A stretch of DNA of 64,000 nucleotides from Bacteroidales bacterium (GCA_016936665.1 JAFGXI010000008.1:109081-173080); one strand, 5' to 3'; positions 18,951 through 28,138 are shown, counted from the first letter of the stretch. Translations and numbers: made by a program. Notes: generated by a model from the letters alone, not told the origin.

Positions 18951-19751
18951 CTAATTAATAATTTTTTCTTCTTCAGAAATTTCAGTCATCTGATTGCGTT
19001 GCAGCAACTCACGAGCAAGGTTTAAATAGTTTTCGGAACCTTTTGAAGTTACATCGTGCAACAGAACTGGTTTTCCGTAACTTGGAGCCTCACTTAGCTT
19101 CACATTTCTTTGAATGATGGTATCGAAAACCATGGTATCGAAATGTTTACGAACTTCTTCAACCACTTGATTCGATAAATTTAAACGTGTATCGTACATG
19201 GTAAGTAAAAAGCCTTCTATGTCTAAACTTGGATTCAATCTCGATTGAATTATTTTGATGGTATTAAGGAGTTTACCTAGACCTTCTAAAGCAAAATATT
19301 CTGTTTGAACAGGAATTATAACTGAGTCGGATGCTGTTAACGCATTAACAACCAGCAAGCCTAAAGAAGGCGAACAATCAATTAGTATAAAATCGTAATC
19401 GTTTTGGACTTTTTCCAAGGCTTGTTTAAAGATTTTTTCGCGATTAGGCATGCTTAACATTTCAATTTCTGCGCCTACCAAGTCAATGTGTGATGGAATT
19501 AAGTCTAAGCCTTCTACTTCTGTTTTAAGAGCAATATCTTTAGGGTTTATTTCGTCAATTACACATTCATAAATACTTGTTTTGATGGTATTCAAATCGA
19601 ACCCTAGACCAGATGTCGCATTGGCCTGCGGATCGGCATCGATAAGTAATACTTTTTTTTCTAAGACTGCTAAGCTGGCTGCTAAATTGATAGCCGTTGT
19701 AGTCTTTCCTACGCCTCCTTTTTGGTTTGCTAAGGTTATAATTTTAGCCAT
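18951..19751 (-). CDS. parA: Chromosome-partitioning ATPase ParA (Soj)
   Basis: 266 residues. The deviant Walker A motif NQKGGVGKTTTAINLA is at residues 8-23, with the signature lysine of the MinD/ParA class; LLIDADPQANATSGLG (about 36-51) and YDFILIDCSPSLGLL (Walker B, about 119-133) follow. It binds DNA as an ATP dimer and drives ParB-parS movement. It is the first gene of the six-gene minus-strand operon. A -7-like TACTTTTG (minus strand, 19778-19785) overlaps the inverted repeat TTGTGTAAACACAA at 19767-19780, a possible control site. Confidence 0.96.
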   Translation of the reverse strand: MAKIITLANQKGGVGKTTTAINLAASLAVLEKKVLLIDADPQANATSGLGFDLNTIKTSIYECVIDEINPKDIALKTEVEGLDLIPSHIDLVGAEIEMLSMPNREKIFKQALEKVQNDYDFILIDCSPSLGLLVVNALTASDSVIIPVQTEYFALEGLGKLLNTIKIIQSRLNPSLDIEGFLLTMYDTRLNLSNQVVEEVRKHFDTMVFDTIIQRNVKLSEAPSYGKPVLLHDVTSKGSENYLNLARELLQRNQMTEISEEEKIIN

Positions 19752-20116
19752 TGATTTCCAATTTTATTGTGTAAACACAAAAGTACAATTTTATCTTTTT
19801 TGTAAGCCTTTTCAGATATTTTGATTTTAACAATATTACGACTTATTAACAATTTCAAGCATAATACTTTGATTATCAAATCAATTTTAGATCAACATTT
19901 CGTTTTTTATAATTCGTATTATTTGTTCTTTTAAACTGATTAATAATTAATTGACAATTGATGAACGAGCTATTTAATAATGAATTAGTTAGCCTGTTAA
20001 AAAAACGCATCAATTTTAGGTTGATTTTTTTAGAAGAAATTATTTCAATCCAAATATTATTATTACTTTTGCATCTCGTTTTAGACAGAGAGTAAAAATA
20101 TTAAATCATAAAAGTG
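19752..20116. other. Divergent intergenic region between parA and rplS
   Basis: 365 bases, very AT-rich. It holds the inverted repeat TTGTGTAAACACAA (19767-19780) at the presumed parA promoter; a weak hairpin ATCAA/TTGAT followed by seven T at about 20010-20031, which might terminate stray transcription or act as a leader; and TACTTTTG (20064-20071), a -7 element for rplS, about 45 bases before its ATG. A good -33 TTTG partner is missing for both -7 elements. No small ORF or RNA gene was recognised. Confidence 0.45.
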
Positions 20117-20470
20117 ATGAACTTATTAGATGCCATAGAGAAGGAATTAGCAGTTGAAAATAACTTTCCCAAGTTCAGTAGCGGGGATACAATAACTGTT
20201 CATTATAAAATTAAAGAAGGTAACAAAGAAAGAATTCAGAAATTCAAAGGTGTTGTTATTCAACGTCGTGGTAAAGGGAACACTGAAACTTTCACTGTTA
20301 GAAAAGCAAGTGGTTCTTTTGCTGTTGAAAGAATTTTCCCAATTTCTTCTCCTTTTATCGACCAAATTGAGCTTAACAGTGTTGGTGCTGTTCGTAGAGC
20401 TAGAATTTTCTACTTGAGAGGCTTGCAAGGTAAAAAAGCTAGAATTAAAGAAAAAAGAGTTAACTTATAG
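20117..20470 (+). CDS. rplS: 50S ribosomal protein L19
   Basis: 117 residues from the ATG at 20117; a GTG directly before it would add one residue. L19 lies at the 30S-50S interface. The family pattern is clear: [55 protein letters not shown] and [20 protein letters not shown]. The gene stands alone between divergent par and convergent oxidoreductase units, rather than after rpsP-rimM-trmD as in many bacteria. No clear Shine-Dalgarno is visible, which is common in this phylum. Confidence 0.97.
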   Translation: MNLLDAIEKELAVENNFPKFSSGDTITVHYKIKEGNKERIQKFKGVVIQRRGKGNTETFTVRKASGSFAVERIFPISSPFIDQIELNSVGAVRRARIFYLRGLQGKKARIKEKRVNL

Positions 20471-20488
20471 TTCTCTGAATAAAATAAA

Positions 20489-20520
20489 AAAAGAGCTGAT
20501 TAAATTTAATCAGCTCTTTT
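20489..20520. terminator. Bidirectional terminator between rplS and the oxidoreductase operon
   Basis: A perfect 32-base palindrome built from AAAAGAGCTGATTAAA and its exact complement, with A tract on one side and T tract on the other, so that it can end transcription from both converging genes. Confidence 0.88.
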
Positions 20521-20533
20521 CTTTTGTGTTTAC

Positions 20534-23500
20534 TTATCGATTATTTTCGAAAGCTTTTTTAAAATCGTTTGCCCAAAGTTTACTCAATCCATCTAAACCA
20601 TAATCGAACCATCGTTTCTCATTATCTTCCGTGGTCGGCTCGAATGCATATAAATCGTCTTTTTTCTGAGGTAACAGACAAGCAATTTCTTCGAACACTT
20701 CAAATGGCGAATCGTATTTCTTAGCTAAAAATTTCTCGTGCAAAGAGTTCAGCTGCTCAAATGTTGTATATTCTATTGCCGATGGCCAAACGCCTTGCAG
20801 TTGTTGTAACACTTTGTATGTATTGGTTACAGAACCTATGCTTTCTACTAAAAAACTTGACGGTAATACTAAATCGGCCTTTTCTGCTGTTTCGGTCATA
20901 AAAATATCTTGCACGACTAGAAAGTCAACATCGAACCATTTATCGCTAATTTCTTTATTTAAACCACAGCCTACGGGATCCTCTCTAAAAACAAAAATAT
21001 TTTTAATCTGCTTTTGACTTAAAGCCTCCATAGGTTTAATCTTCATCGGTGATGGTAATTGATTGGTCTCCCAAACATTTTTTAAATTTCTTACAAAATC
21101 TAAGTCATTCCATTCTTGATGAGCCACTCCAAACCTAGGACAGATTCCCATATCGCTTAAGCCATGCGAGTTAGCCGATTCTTTTATGGCTAATATACCG
21201 TTAGCTGTTTTTCCAAACTTGCCACAAATCAAACTTAAATTATAAATTTCGAAAGCCACATTTCCAGAGACATCTGCTTCGGAATATACTACGATTGCTC
21301 GATTAGTATTGTTGTATTCCTTAGCAAACGCAATTATATTTTCGATTTGAGCGCCCGATTTTTCAACCAATTCCAAAAAATCTTCTGCTAACAGTTCTGC
21401 TTTGTAAGCTTCGAACGCACGCGTTCTATCGTTTATAAAAATTTGATTTTGCAAGCCTTGCGACAATAAATAATGATTTGCAGCTTTCACAAAATAATAA
21501 TACGAAATAACTTGATATAAGCGATCAAAAGAAGAGTTAACATCTCCTGTTTTTGTAATCCAGTTTACTTTCGTTCCATGCACTGCTTGCGCATTTCTAA
21601 TAAATTGCGATGCTACATTCTCCAGCCAATTATCGCCAAAATAATAGACAGAATCGGAATCCTTTATATCTTCGAATTTAGCATTTGAGCGATTGTTGGC
21701 ATGATAACCTTCGCCACGAGCCATATAGCTCAGACTTCCCACATTATGAGTTTTAACACCTGCGCGAGCTATTTTTTGTATTAAATACAATTCTTCGTTA
21801 GTTAATGAAGCACCGGCAAAAAAGAAATTCTCGTAAGGATTTACATATTTTATTTTATCATAAATAATTCGAAAAGCTTCTTCAAAACCGATTCTTTTCC
21901 ACTGTCCATCGACCTTTAGCATTGGTGTTTGGATACGGTTTGGGTTGTTCAAATATGGATAAGTAAATTTTCCGGAGGCACAAATAAACCCTCCGTTAAC
22001 TAAGCCATCCGATGCTGTTGTCTTCATTGCATAATGCTTTCGATGATGCACTTCCAGCTCGCAGCCAATTGAACAATACTGACAAATTGTTTTCGCCGTT
22101 TCCAATTTAATCGGTCCGGGTTTAAACTGAAAATTTTCGCTTATCGCACCTGTTGGACAAGTGTCGATACATAATCCGCAAGTTACACAAGGTGTTTCAG
22201 TAAGACTATCGCCCATAGCCGGTGCTACGATAGTATCGAAGCCCCTTTGTACTAGACCAAGTGCTTGTGCTCCAACCACTTCGTCGCATATTCTTACGCA
22301 TCGTGAACAAAGAATGCATTTGTTATTATCAATTTCGATAAACGGATGAGAGAAGTCGAGTTCATGCTCTCTAAATGCGCCTTTATACACACCTTGCTGT
22401 GCACCGTATTCACTTGAATAAGCTTTTAACTGACAGTCGAAATATTCTGTACATCCACACTCCAAACAGCGCTGAGCTTCGGTTTTACATACTGCTTCGT
22501 CGGCATATCCTTGCTCTACTTCTAAAAAGTTCATGCGCATATTTGCATCTAGCACAGGCATTTCTTGTCTATCCTGTCTGGCAAATTTTCCAACATAATC
22601 GCCGGAAACCTGTTTTTTAAAATGATCTTTCTTACTTAAAAATTCTTTTTTTAGAGGAACAATTTCTTCATTCTTTAAAAACTGATTGATCGAATGAACC
22701 GCTACATTGGCTTGTGCAATTGCTTCGATAAGTGTTGCTGCACCTGTAACACCATCGCCGGCAGCAAAAACAGATTTAATACCCGTTTGTAATGTTCTTG
22801 GATCAGCATCTATATCGCCCCATTTGTTTACTTTAAGTTCTCCTTCATCGGCAAATCGATTGATGTCATCAATGAAATTAACATCGGTTTTCTGTCCAAT
22901 TGCTGCTAAGATGTAATCGCACTCTAAATCGAACTCGCTTCCTGCTTTAGGAACCGGACGTCTTCGACCCGAATCGTCTGGTTCTCCTAACTCCATCTTG
23001 ATAAGAGTAACCGACTTCAATCTCCCTTCTTCGTCTTTATTGACTTTAGTAGGATTGGTTAATACCATATATTCGACACCTTCCAGCTTGCTTTCGTGAA
23101 TTTCGATTGGATTGGCCGGCATCTCTTTTTCTGTTCTTCTATAAACGATAACCGTTCTTTTAGCTCCCAAACGTTGCGATGTTCTTATACAGTCCATAGC
23201 TGTATTTCCGCCACCGACTACAACAATGGTTTTCCCCGAAAAATCAGGACGTTTGCCCGTACTTTCCATTTCATTCAAAAATTCTACACCAGCATAAACG
23301 CCTTCAGCATCTTCTCCATCGACACCTAAAAGCGTTCCATTTTGCGAGCCAATGGTTAAAACAGTGGCACTGTAATTTTCTTTTATTTTTTGATAAGAAA
23401 AATCGACCCCTAATTTTTTATTGTAAAAGATATTTACACCCAACTCTGTGATGGTCGAAATTTCGTGATCTAAAAGATCGTTTGGCAAGCGATATTCCGG

Positions 23501-24214
23501 AATACCATACCTTAACCAACCACCGGCATGAGCTTTAGCTTCAAAAATATCGACCTGATGTCCTTCTTGTTGCAAATAATAAGCAGCCGTTAATCCACCG
23601 GGGCCTGCGCCTATTACAGCAATTTTTTTACCTGTAGATGGTTTTACATTTGGTTTATAATGCTGGTTGGACTTTAAATCCCAATCTGCGGCAAATCGTT
23701 TCATGTAATCGATTCCAACAGGGGAACCTTCTCCTAGCAAATTTCTTCGACAAGCGTCTTCGCAAGGTCTTACGCATACTCTTCCGCAAATAGCTGGTAA
23801 AGGATTCACTTCTTTTATTAAACTAACTGCCTCGTTGTACATTCCTTTTTCGATTAGCGAAATATAACCTTGCACATCGACACCGGCGGGACAAGTTTCT
23901 TTGCAAGGTGCAACACAATCGGCATAATGGTCGCTTACAAGCAACTCTAATGCTGTTTTTCTTGATTTATAAATTGCTGCACTATCGGTAACCACCTTCA
24001 TGCCTTCAACAACCTTTGTTGAGCAAGATGGTTGATGCCCTCTCATACCTTCCACTTCAACAACACAAACATAACAAGAAGAGTATGGTTGCAAGCGAGG
24101 ATCGTGGCATAATGTGGGAATATGAATTCCTTCGCGTTTAGCAACATCTAATATTGTTTCGCCATCGTTGGCTTGCACATTTCGATGATTGATTTCTATA
24201 TTTATCTTCTCCAT
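20534..24214 (-). CDS. Fused ferredoxin / GltD-like flavoprotein / molybdopterin-oxidoreductase-like subunit
   Basis: 1226 residues. Order: a plant-type [2Fe-2S] domain (CHDPRLQPYSSCYVC, about 37-51); a GltD-type [4Fe-4S] helical domain (CKETCPAGVDVQGY and CGRVCVRPCEDACRR, about 103-156); an FAD/NAD(P)H module with GAGPGGLTAAYYL (about 202), GGGNTAMDCIRTSQRLGAKR (about 341) and AAGDGVTGAATLIEAIAQAN (about 495); two [4Fe-4S] clusters (CILCSRCVRICDE, about 635; CVTCGLCIDTCP, about 680); and a molybdopterin-oxidoreductase-like domain from CQYCSIGCELEV (about 711) to the end. The catalytic Cys or Sec of formate dehydrogenases is not seen: the region reads SLSYMARGEGYHANNRSN. It sits with NuoF- and NuoE-like genes, so the complex probably passes electrons between NAD(P)H and ferredoxin (inference). 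It might be a bifurcating oxidoreductase or a formate-dehydrogenase relative with another substrate. Confidence 0.85.
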   Translation of the reverse strand: MEKINIEINHRNVQANDGETILDVAKREGIHIPTLCHDPRLQPYSSCYVCVVEVEGMRGHQPSCSTKVVEGMKVVTDSAAIYKSRKTALELLVSDHYADCVAPCKETCPAGVDVQGYISLIEKGMYNEAVSLIKEVNPLPAICGRVCVRPCEDACRRNLLGEGSPVGIDYMKRFAADWDLKSNQHYKPNVKPSTGKKIAVIGAGPGGLTAAYYLQQEGHQVDIFEAKAHAGGWLRYGIPEYRLPNDLLDHEISTITELGVNIFYNKKLGVDFSYQKIKENYSATVLTIGSQNGTLLGVDGEDAEGVYAGVEFLNEMESTGKRPDFSGKTIVVVGGGNTAMDCIRTSQRLGAKRTVIVYRRTEKEMPANPIEIHESKLEGVEYMVLTNPTKVNKDEEGRLKSVTLIKMELGEPDDSGRRRPVPKAGSEFDLECDYILAAIGQKTDVNFIDDINRFADEGELKVNKWGDIDADPRTLQTGIKSVFAAGDGVTGAATLIEAIAQANVAVHSINQFLKNEEIVPLKKEFLSKKDHFKKQVSGDYVGKFARQDRQEMPVLDANMRMNFLEVEQGYADEAVCKTEAQRCLECGCTEYFDCQLKAYSSEYGAQQGVYKGAFREHELDFSHPFIEIDNNKCILCSRCVRICDEVVGAQALGLVQRGFDTIVAPAMGDSLTETPCVTCGLCIDTCPTGAISENFQFKPGPIKLETAKTICQYCSIGCELEVHHRKHYAMKTTASDGLVNGGFICASGKFTYPYLNNPNRIQTPMLKVDGQWKRIGFEEAFRIIYDKIKYVNPYENFFFAGASLTNEELYLIQKIARAGVKTHNVGSLSYMARGEGYHANNRSNAKFEDIKDSDSVYYFGDNWLENVASQFIRNAQAVHGTKVNWITKTGDVNSSFDRLYQVISYYYFVKAANHYLLSQGLQNQIFINDRTRAFEAYKAELLAEDFLELVEKSGAQIENIIAFAKEYNNTNRAIVVYSEADVSGNVAFEIYNLSLICGKFGKTANGILAIKESANSHGLSDMGICPRFGVAHQEWNDLDFVRNLKNVWETNQLPSPMKIKPMEALSQKQIKNIFVFREDPVGCGLNKEISDKWFDVDFLVVQDIFMTETAEKADLVLPSSFLVESIGSVTNTYKVLQQLQGVWPSAIEYTTFEQLNSLHEKFLAKKYDSPFEVFEEIACLLPQKKDDLYAFEPTTEDNEKRWFDYGLDGLSKLWANDFKKAFENNR

Positions 24215-24224
24215 TTTTCCTCAA

Positions 24225-26030
24225 TTAAATGACACATTTATGTCGTGTGCTTGGATTTAATTTATCTAATGTAATTGCACTAAAATTGCATTTCGTAACA
24301 CAAATTCCGCAGTGTATACAAACGGATTGCTTTATCACATGTGCTTCTTTTTTATTTCCTTTAATCGCATCTACTGGACAGGCTATTGCACAAAGTGTAC
24401 AACCTGTACAAGCTGTTTTATCGATTTCAAATGTGATAAGCGGTTTGCAATTCAGCGCTGGACATTTTTTCATTATAATGTGCGCTTCGAACTCGAAGCG
24501 AAAATATTTTATGGCAGTTAGCACCGGATTAGGGGCCGTTTGACCTAAGCCACAGAGTGAGTTTTCTTTGATTTGCTCCCCTAGTTCAAGCAACTTATCA
24601 ATGTCACCCGATTCACCTCTGCCGCATATAATTCGGTCTAAGATTTCCAACATTCGTTTAGTTCCCACTCGACAAAACGTGCACTTCCCGCAAGATTCTT
24701 TAGCTGTAAAATCGAGAAAGAATCGAGCCATATCTACCATACAAGTATTTTCGTCCATCACAACCATTCCTCCAGAGCCCATTATTGCTCCGGTTGCATT
24801 AACACTATCGTAATCGATAGGTGTATCGATAAGGCTTTCAGGAATACATCCTCCGGAAGGACCTCCTAACTGAACCGCCTTAAAAGGTCGATTATGAGGA
24901 ATTCCTCCGCCTAGTTTAAAAATGACATCGCGAATAGATATGCCCATTGGCACTTCTACTAATCCTCCTCTATTGATTTTTCCTGTTAAGGCAAAAACTT
25001 TGGTACCGGAGGACTGTTCAGTTCCATATTTTCGGAATTGTTTCGAACCATTTAAAACAATCCAAGGAATATTTGCCAAAGTTTCTACATTATTAATATT
25101 GGTTGGCTTTTTCCATAAGCCTGATGCTGCCGGGAAAGGAGGCCGTTTTCTTGGCATTCCTCTTTCGCCTTCAACAGAAGCAATTAAGGCTGTTTCTTCT
25201 CCACAAACAAAAGCACCGGCACCTTCTTTAACATATAGATCGAAATTGAAGTCTTTAATTCCAAAAACAGACTGACCTAAATATGTTTTTTCTCTAGCTT
25301 GTTGTATTGCAATATTCAACCTTTGTATTGCCAAAGGGTACTCTGCTCTACAATAAATAACACCGGCACTAGCACCAATAGCATACGCGCCAATAATTAG
25401 GCCTTCGATGACAGAATGTGGGTCACCTTCCAAAATTGAGCGATCCATAAAAGCGCCGGGGTCGCCTTCGTCGGCATTGCATATGATATACTTTTCTTCT
25501 GATATTGATTGATTAGCAAATTTCCATTTTAGGCCAGTAGGAAAACCTCCTCCTCCTCTACCTCTTATACCACTATCGATAATTATTTTGATAACATCTT
25601 CTTGTTTAATATTTTCGTTAGCAATTTTTTTCATAGCAGAATAACCTTCCTTGGCCTCATATTCTTCGATTCTCTCAGGATTGATATAACCACAATTTCT
25701 GAGTGCTATCTTTACCTGTCCTTCTATAAACTCTTGCTCTGCGGTTTCGAATAAATCGGTTTTCACAACCCATTCTGTAATCACTTCTTTCCCTAAAACA
25801 TGAGAATTAACAATTGCCTCCGCTTTTTTTTCATCGACTTCGCCGTATAAGTACGAGCCTTTATCGTCTACAACCTCAACCAAAGGTTCTTTATAGCACA
25901 TGCCAATACATGATGTTTTATCGAGATCGAAATCTACTTTTGTACTCTGCAATTCAGCGAGTTTATTGTAAACTTTATTACCTCCGGCAGCAATTCCACA
26001 ACTACCCAATCCAACAATTACTTTTGTCAT
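24225..26030 (-). CDS. NuoF/HydB-like NADH-binding subunit with added Fe-S domains
   Basis: 601 residues. Residues 1-95 are a thioredoxin-like [2Fe-2S] domain (GLGSCGIAAGG, TSCIGMCYKEP). The NuoF core has the FMN/NADH site RGRGGGGFPTGLKWKF (about 155-170), NADEGDPGAFMDRSILEGDP, and EGAGAFVCGEETALIASVEG, then the [4Fe-4S] motif ESCGKCTFCRVGTKRM (about 440-455). The C-terminus adds two [4Fe-4S] clusters (CTGCTLCAIACP and CIHCGICVTKC, about 546-586). This is the architecture of HydB of multimeric NADH-linked hydrogenases and of related bifurcating enzymes, not of respiratory complex I. It lies 10 bases before the 1226-residue partner. It probably accepts or donates electrons at NAD(H) through FMN. 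Confidence 0.9.
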   Translation of the reverse strand: MTKVIVGLGSCGIAAGGNKVYNKLAELQSTKVDFDLDKTSCIGMCYKEPLVEVVDDKGSYLYGEVDEKKAEAIVNSHVLGKEVITEWVVKTDLFETAEQEFIEGQVKIALRNCGYINPERIEEYEAKEGYSAMKKIANENIKQEDVIKIIIDSGIRGRGGGGFPTGLKWKFANQSISEEKYIICNADEGDPGAFMDRSILEGDPHSVIEGLIIGAYAIGASAGVIYCRAEYPLAIQRLNIAIQQAREKTYLGQSVFGIKDFNFDLYVKEGAGAFVCGEETALIASVEGERGMPRKRPPFPAASGLWKKPTNINNVETLANIPWIVLNGSKQFRKYGTEQSSGTKVFALTGKINRGGLVEVPMGISIRDVIFKLGGGIPHNRPFKAVQLGGPSGGCIPESLIDTPIDYDSVNATGAIMGSGGMVVMDENTCMVDMARFFLDFTAKESCGKCTFCRVGTKRMLEILDRIICGRGESGDIDKLLELGEQIKENSLCGLGQTAPNPVLTAIKYFRFEFEAHIIMKKCPALNCKPLITFEIDKTACTGCTLCAIACPVDAIKGNKKEAHVIKQSVCIHCGICVTKCNFSAITLDKLNPSTRHKCVI

Positions 26031-26081
26031 TTTTACAACATTTATATATTAGACAATAGAGTTTGGAGCTTACCAAATCGT

Positions 26082-26629
26082 TTATCGTAATTCATGTTTT
26101 TTAATTTCTTTAATCACTTTGACTGCTTTTTTACCATCTAGCTTCCCGTAAGTTTCATCGCCAATCATCATTACAGGAGCTAAAGAGCAACATCCTAAAC
26201 AAGCCACACTTTCTAAAGTGAAGAGCATATCTTCCGTGGTTTCTCCATCTTTTACATTTAAAAAATCTTCCAAAGCCAATGTTAATTCTGGAGCATTTTG
26301 AACATGACATGCTGTTCCGTGACAAACTTTAACGATGTATTTACCGACAGGATTTAACCTAAACTGAGCATAAATGTAGCAACGCCATACAGTTTACTGA
26401 GAGCATGACCTGTTTTTTGAGATATTAACTCAAATGCTTCTCTGGGTATATAACCAAACAAGGCTTGAGTAGATTGCAACAATGGAATTATGTTTCCCTT
26501 TGTGTATTTATACTTTTCTATTATTCCATGTAAATCGCTTAGATCGACTGCTACTGTTGGTTCATCGACTTTTTGATTTGAGTACCTAACTACACGCATT
26601 TTTTGCTTTAAAGATCGTCTTTTAAACAA
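26082..26629 (-). pseudogene. NuoE/HydC-like [2Fe-2S] subunit, interrupted by a one-base frameshift
   Basis: The first part runs from the ATG at 26629 (about 87 residues, ending LSKLYGVATF), then the frame is lost and soon meets a stop. One base earlier in register the family sequence continues as AQFRLNPVGKYIVKVCHGTA to the stop at 26082. The family reads ATFYAQFRLNP; a four-T run reduced to three T (plus strand AAA at 26372-26374) explains the break. Restored, it has about 182 residues, with cluster ligands CHGTAC and CLGCC. NuoE-like subunits pass electrons to or from the NuoF-like partner, which starts 51 bases downstream. The lesion could be a true mutation, a homopolymer sequencing error or a programmed shift; the rest of the gene is well kept, so recent or artefactual loss is likely. 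Confidence 0.85.
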
Positions 26630-26645
26630 GTTTCTGAAATGATTT

Positions 26646-26687
26646 TTATCATGTTGATAAGTATCTATATTAGTATGTACATAGATA
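26646..26687. promoter_or_regulatory. Inverted repeats upstream of the oxidoreductase operon
   Basis: TTATCATGTTGATAA (26646-26660) is a perfect 6-bp-arm inverted repeat with a 3-base centre. Just next to it TATCTAT (26662-26668) pairs with ATAGATA (26681-26687). Both lie 17-58 bases upstream of the NuoE-like start and in the region divergent from the DUF3276 gene. They resemble operators for a dimeric regulator, but no known consensus (FNR, Rex) fits well. Confidence 0.35.
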
Positions 26688-26781
26688 AATAGTAATTAAA
26701 CGAATTAATGGTGTTCAACAAAGATTAAAAGCGCCTTGAGTTATCTTTTTTTAAATGTATCGAATAAAAGGCTTATCAAAA

Positions 26782-26811
26782 TTGGAGATGAAGAAATATT
26801 TTTTAACTTTG
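26782..26811 (+). promoter_or_regulatory. Bacteroidota-type promoter for the DUF3276 gene
   Basis: TTG at 26782-26784, a 19-base spacer and TAACTTTG (TAnnTTTG) at 26804-26811, ending 31 bases before the ATG. Confidence 0.55.
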
Positions 26812-26842
26812 TTTCTATACATAACTAAGTTCTAAATAAGAG

Positions 26843-27166
26843 ATGGAAGATTTTAGTAAAAGAGAAGACATATATTCTCAGTCGGTAAGAGCAGGAAAAA
26901 GAACCTATTTTTTTGATGTAAAAGAAACTAAAAACAAAGAACTTTACCTAACCGTTACTGAAAGTAAAAAACAATTTCAGGAAGGCAAAAAGCCTTTTTT
27001 CGAGAAGCATAAAATCTTTTTATATAAAGAAGATTTTGAAAAGTTTGGAATTGCATTCAAAGAAGCTATCGCTTTTATAGAAGAAAGACAACCCTATATC
27101 CCTAGCGAAGAAGATGAACAGCAAGATGTTTACACAGATATTGAGTTCGAAGATTTAGAGAAATAA
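26843..27166 (+). CDS. DUF3276 / PUR-alpha-like nucleic-acid-binding protein
   Basis: 107 residues. It has the PUR-repeat-like pattern of the DUF3276 family: REDIYSQSVRAGKRTYFFDV, then ELYLTVTESKK, and HKIFLYKEDFEKFGIAFKEA, with an acidic tail (SEEDEQQDVYTDIEFEDLEK). Structures of relatives show a Whirly-like fold that binds single-stranded DNA or RNA. The family is nearly universal in Bacteroidota and its cellular role is not settled. The gene is monocistronic, with a good promoter and a terminator shared with purC. Confidence 0.88.
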   Translation: MEDFSKREDIYSQSVRAGKRTYFFDVKETKNKELYLTVTESKKQFQEGKKPFFEKHKIFLYKEDFEKFGIAFKEAIAFIEERQPYIPSEEDEQQDVYTDIEFEDLEK

Positions 27167-27168
27167 AA

Positions 27169-27192
27169 AAAAGGATGCTTTCGCATCCTTTT
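27169..27192. terminator. Bidirectional terminator between the DUF3276 gene and purC
   Basis: AAAAGGATGC and GCATCCTTTT form a perfect 10-bp stem around TTTC, with A tract before and T tract after, placed between two converging genes. Confidence 0.85.
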
Positions 27193-27193
27193 C

Positions 27194-28138
27194 TTATTCA
27201 ATAATATCCTTAATATTATCCTCAATTCTATGCAGAATATTTTCTGCACTTTCTTTAATAAATTTTTCGCCGGTAATAATTTCGTAAAGTTCTATATATC
27301 TGTCAGAAATCTGCTTTACTCTATCTTCATTCATATCTGGAACAACTTGGCCTTCTTTACCTTGAAATCCATTTTCCATAAGCCATTCTCGTACAAACTC
27401 TTTTGAAAGTTGTTTTTGTGCTTCTCCTTTATCGAAACGTTCTTTGTATTCGTCGGCGTAGAAATATCTGGAAGAGTCTGGTGTGTGAATTTCGTCAATT
27501 AAAATAATTTCTCCATCGCGTTTTCCAAACTCATATTTGGTATCTACTAAAATCAAGCCTTTTTCCGCAGCCATTTTAGAACCCCGCTCGAACAATTCGT
27601 AAGTATATTTTTCTAAAAGTGCATAATCTTCGGCACTTACTAGGCCTTGCAACAATATTTCTTCTTTAGAAATATCGGCATCGTGTTCGCCCTGTTCGGC
27701 TTTTGTTGTAGGCGTTATAATGGGTTTAGCAAAACGCTCATTTTCCTTCATTCCGTCGGGGATTTCGACACCGCAAATCGACCTTGCTCCACTTTTATAA
27801 GTTCTCCACGAGCTACCTGTAAGATAAGCTCTGATGATCATTTCAACAGGAAACGGTTCGCATTTATAACCTACGGTAACCATTGGGTCTGGTGTGGAAG
27901 TTTTCCAGTTTTTAACGATATCTGAAGTTGCATCTAAAAATTTTGATGCTATCTGATTTAAAACTTGTCCTTTATAAGGGATTCCTTTAGGAAGTACAAC
28001 ATCGAATGCAGAAATACGATCGGTTGCAATCATAATTAAAGTGTCGTTGTTAATTGTGTACACATCTCGTACTTTTCCAACGTACTTTGAAGTCTGGTTT
28101 TTAAAATTAAAATCGGTTTGTTTAATTGATAAATCCAT
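27194..28138 (-). CDS. purC: Phosphoribosylaminoimidazole-succinocarboxamide synthase
   Basis: 314 residues, the longer form common in Bacteroidota. It makes SAICAR from CAIR, aspartate and ATP in purine synthesis. Visible: [20 protein letters not shown] with the glycine-rich [46 protein letters not shown] (substrate loop), [16 protein letters not shown] and [20 protein letters not shown]. It lies 28 bases downstream of the phoH gene, probably on the same transcript, although the two roles are not obviously linked. Confidence 0.96.
   Translation of the reverse strand: MDLSIKQTDFNFKNQTSKYVGKVRDVYTINNDTLIMIATDRISAFDVVLPKGIPYKGQVLNQIASKFLDATSDIVKNWKTSTPDPMVTVGYKCEPFPVEMIIRAYLTGSSWRTYKSGARSICGVEIPDGMKENERFAKPIITPTTKAEQGEHDADISKEEILLQGLVSAEDYALLEKYTYELFERGSKMAAEKGLILVDTKYEFGKRDGEIILIDEIHTPDSSRYFYADEYKERFDKGEAQKQLSKEFVREWLMENGFQGKEGQVVPDMNEDRVKQISDRYIELYEIITGEKFIKESAENILHRIEDNIKDIIE

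Noticed and set aside
20534..26629. [FeFe] hydrogenase operon
   Set aside because: The NuoE/NuoF-like partners suggest it, but no H-cluster motifs (TSCCP, ECxGGCxxG-type) are seen in the large subunit.
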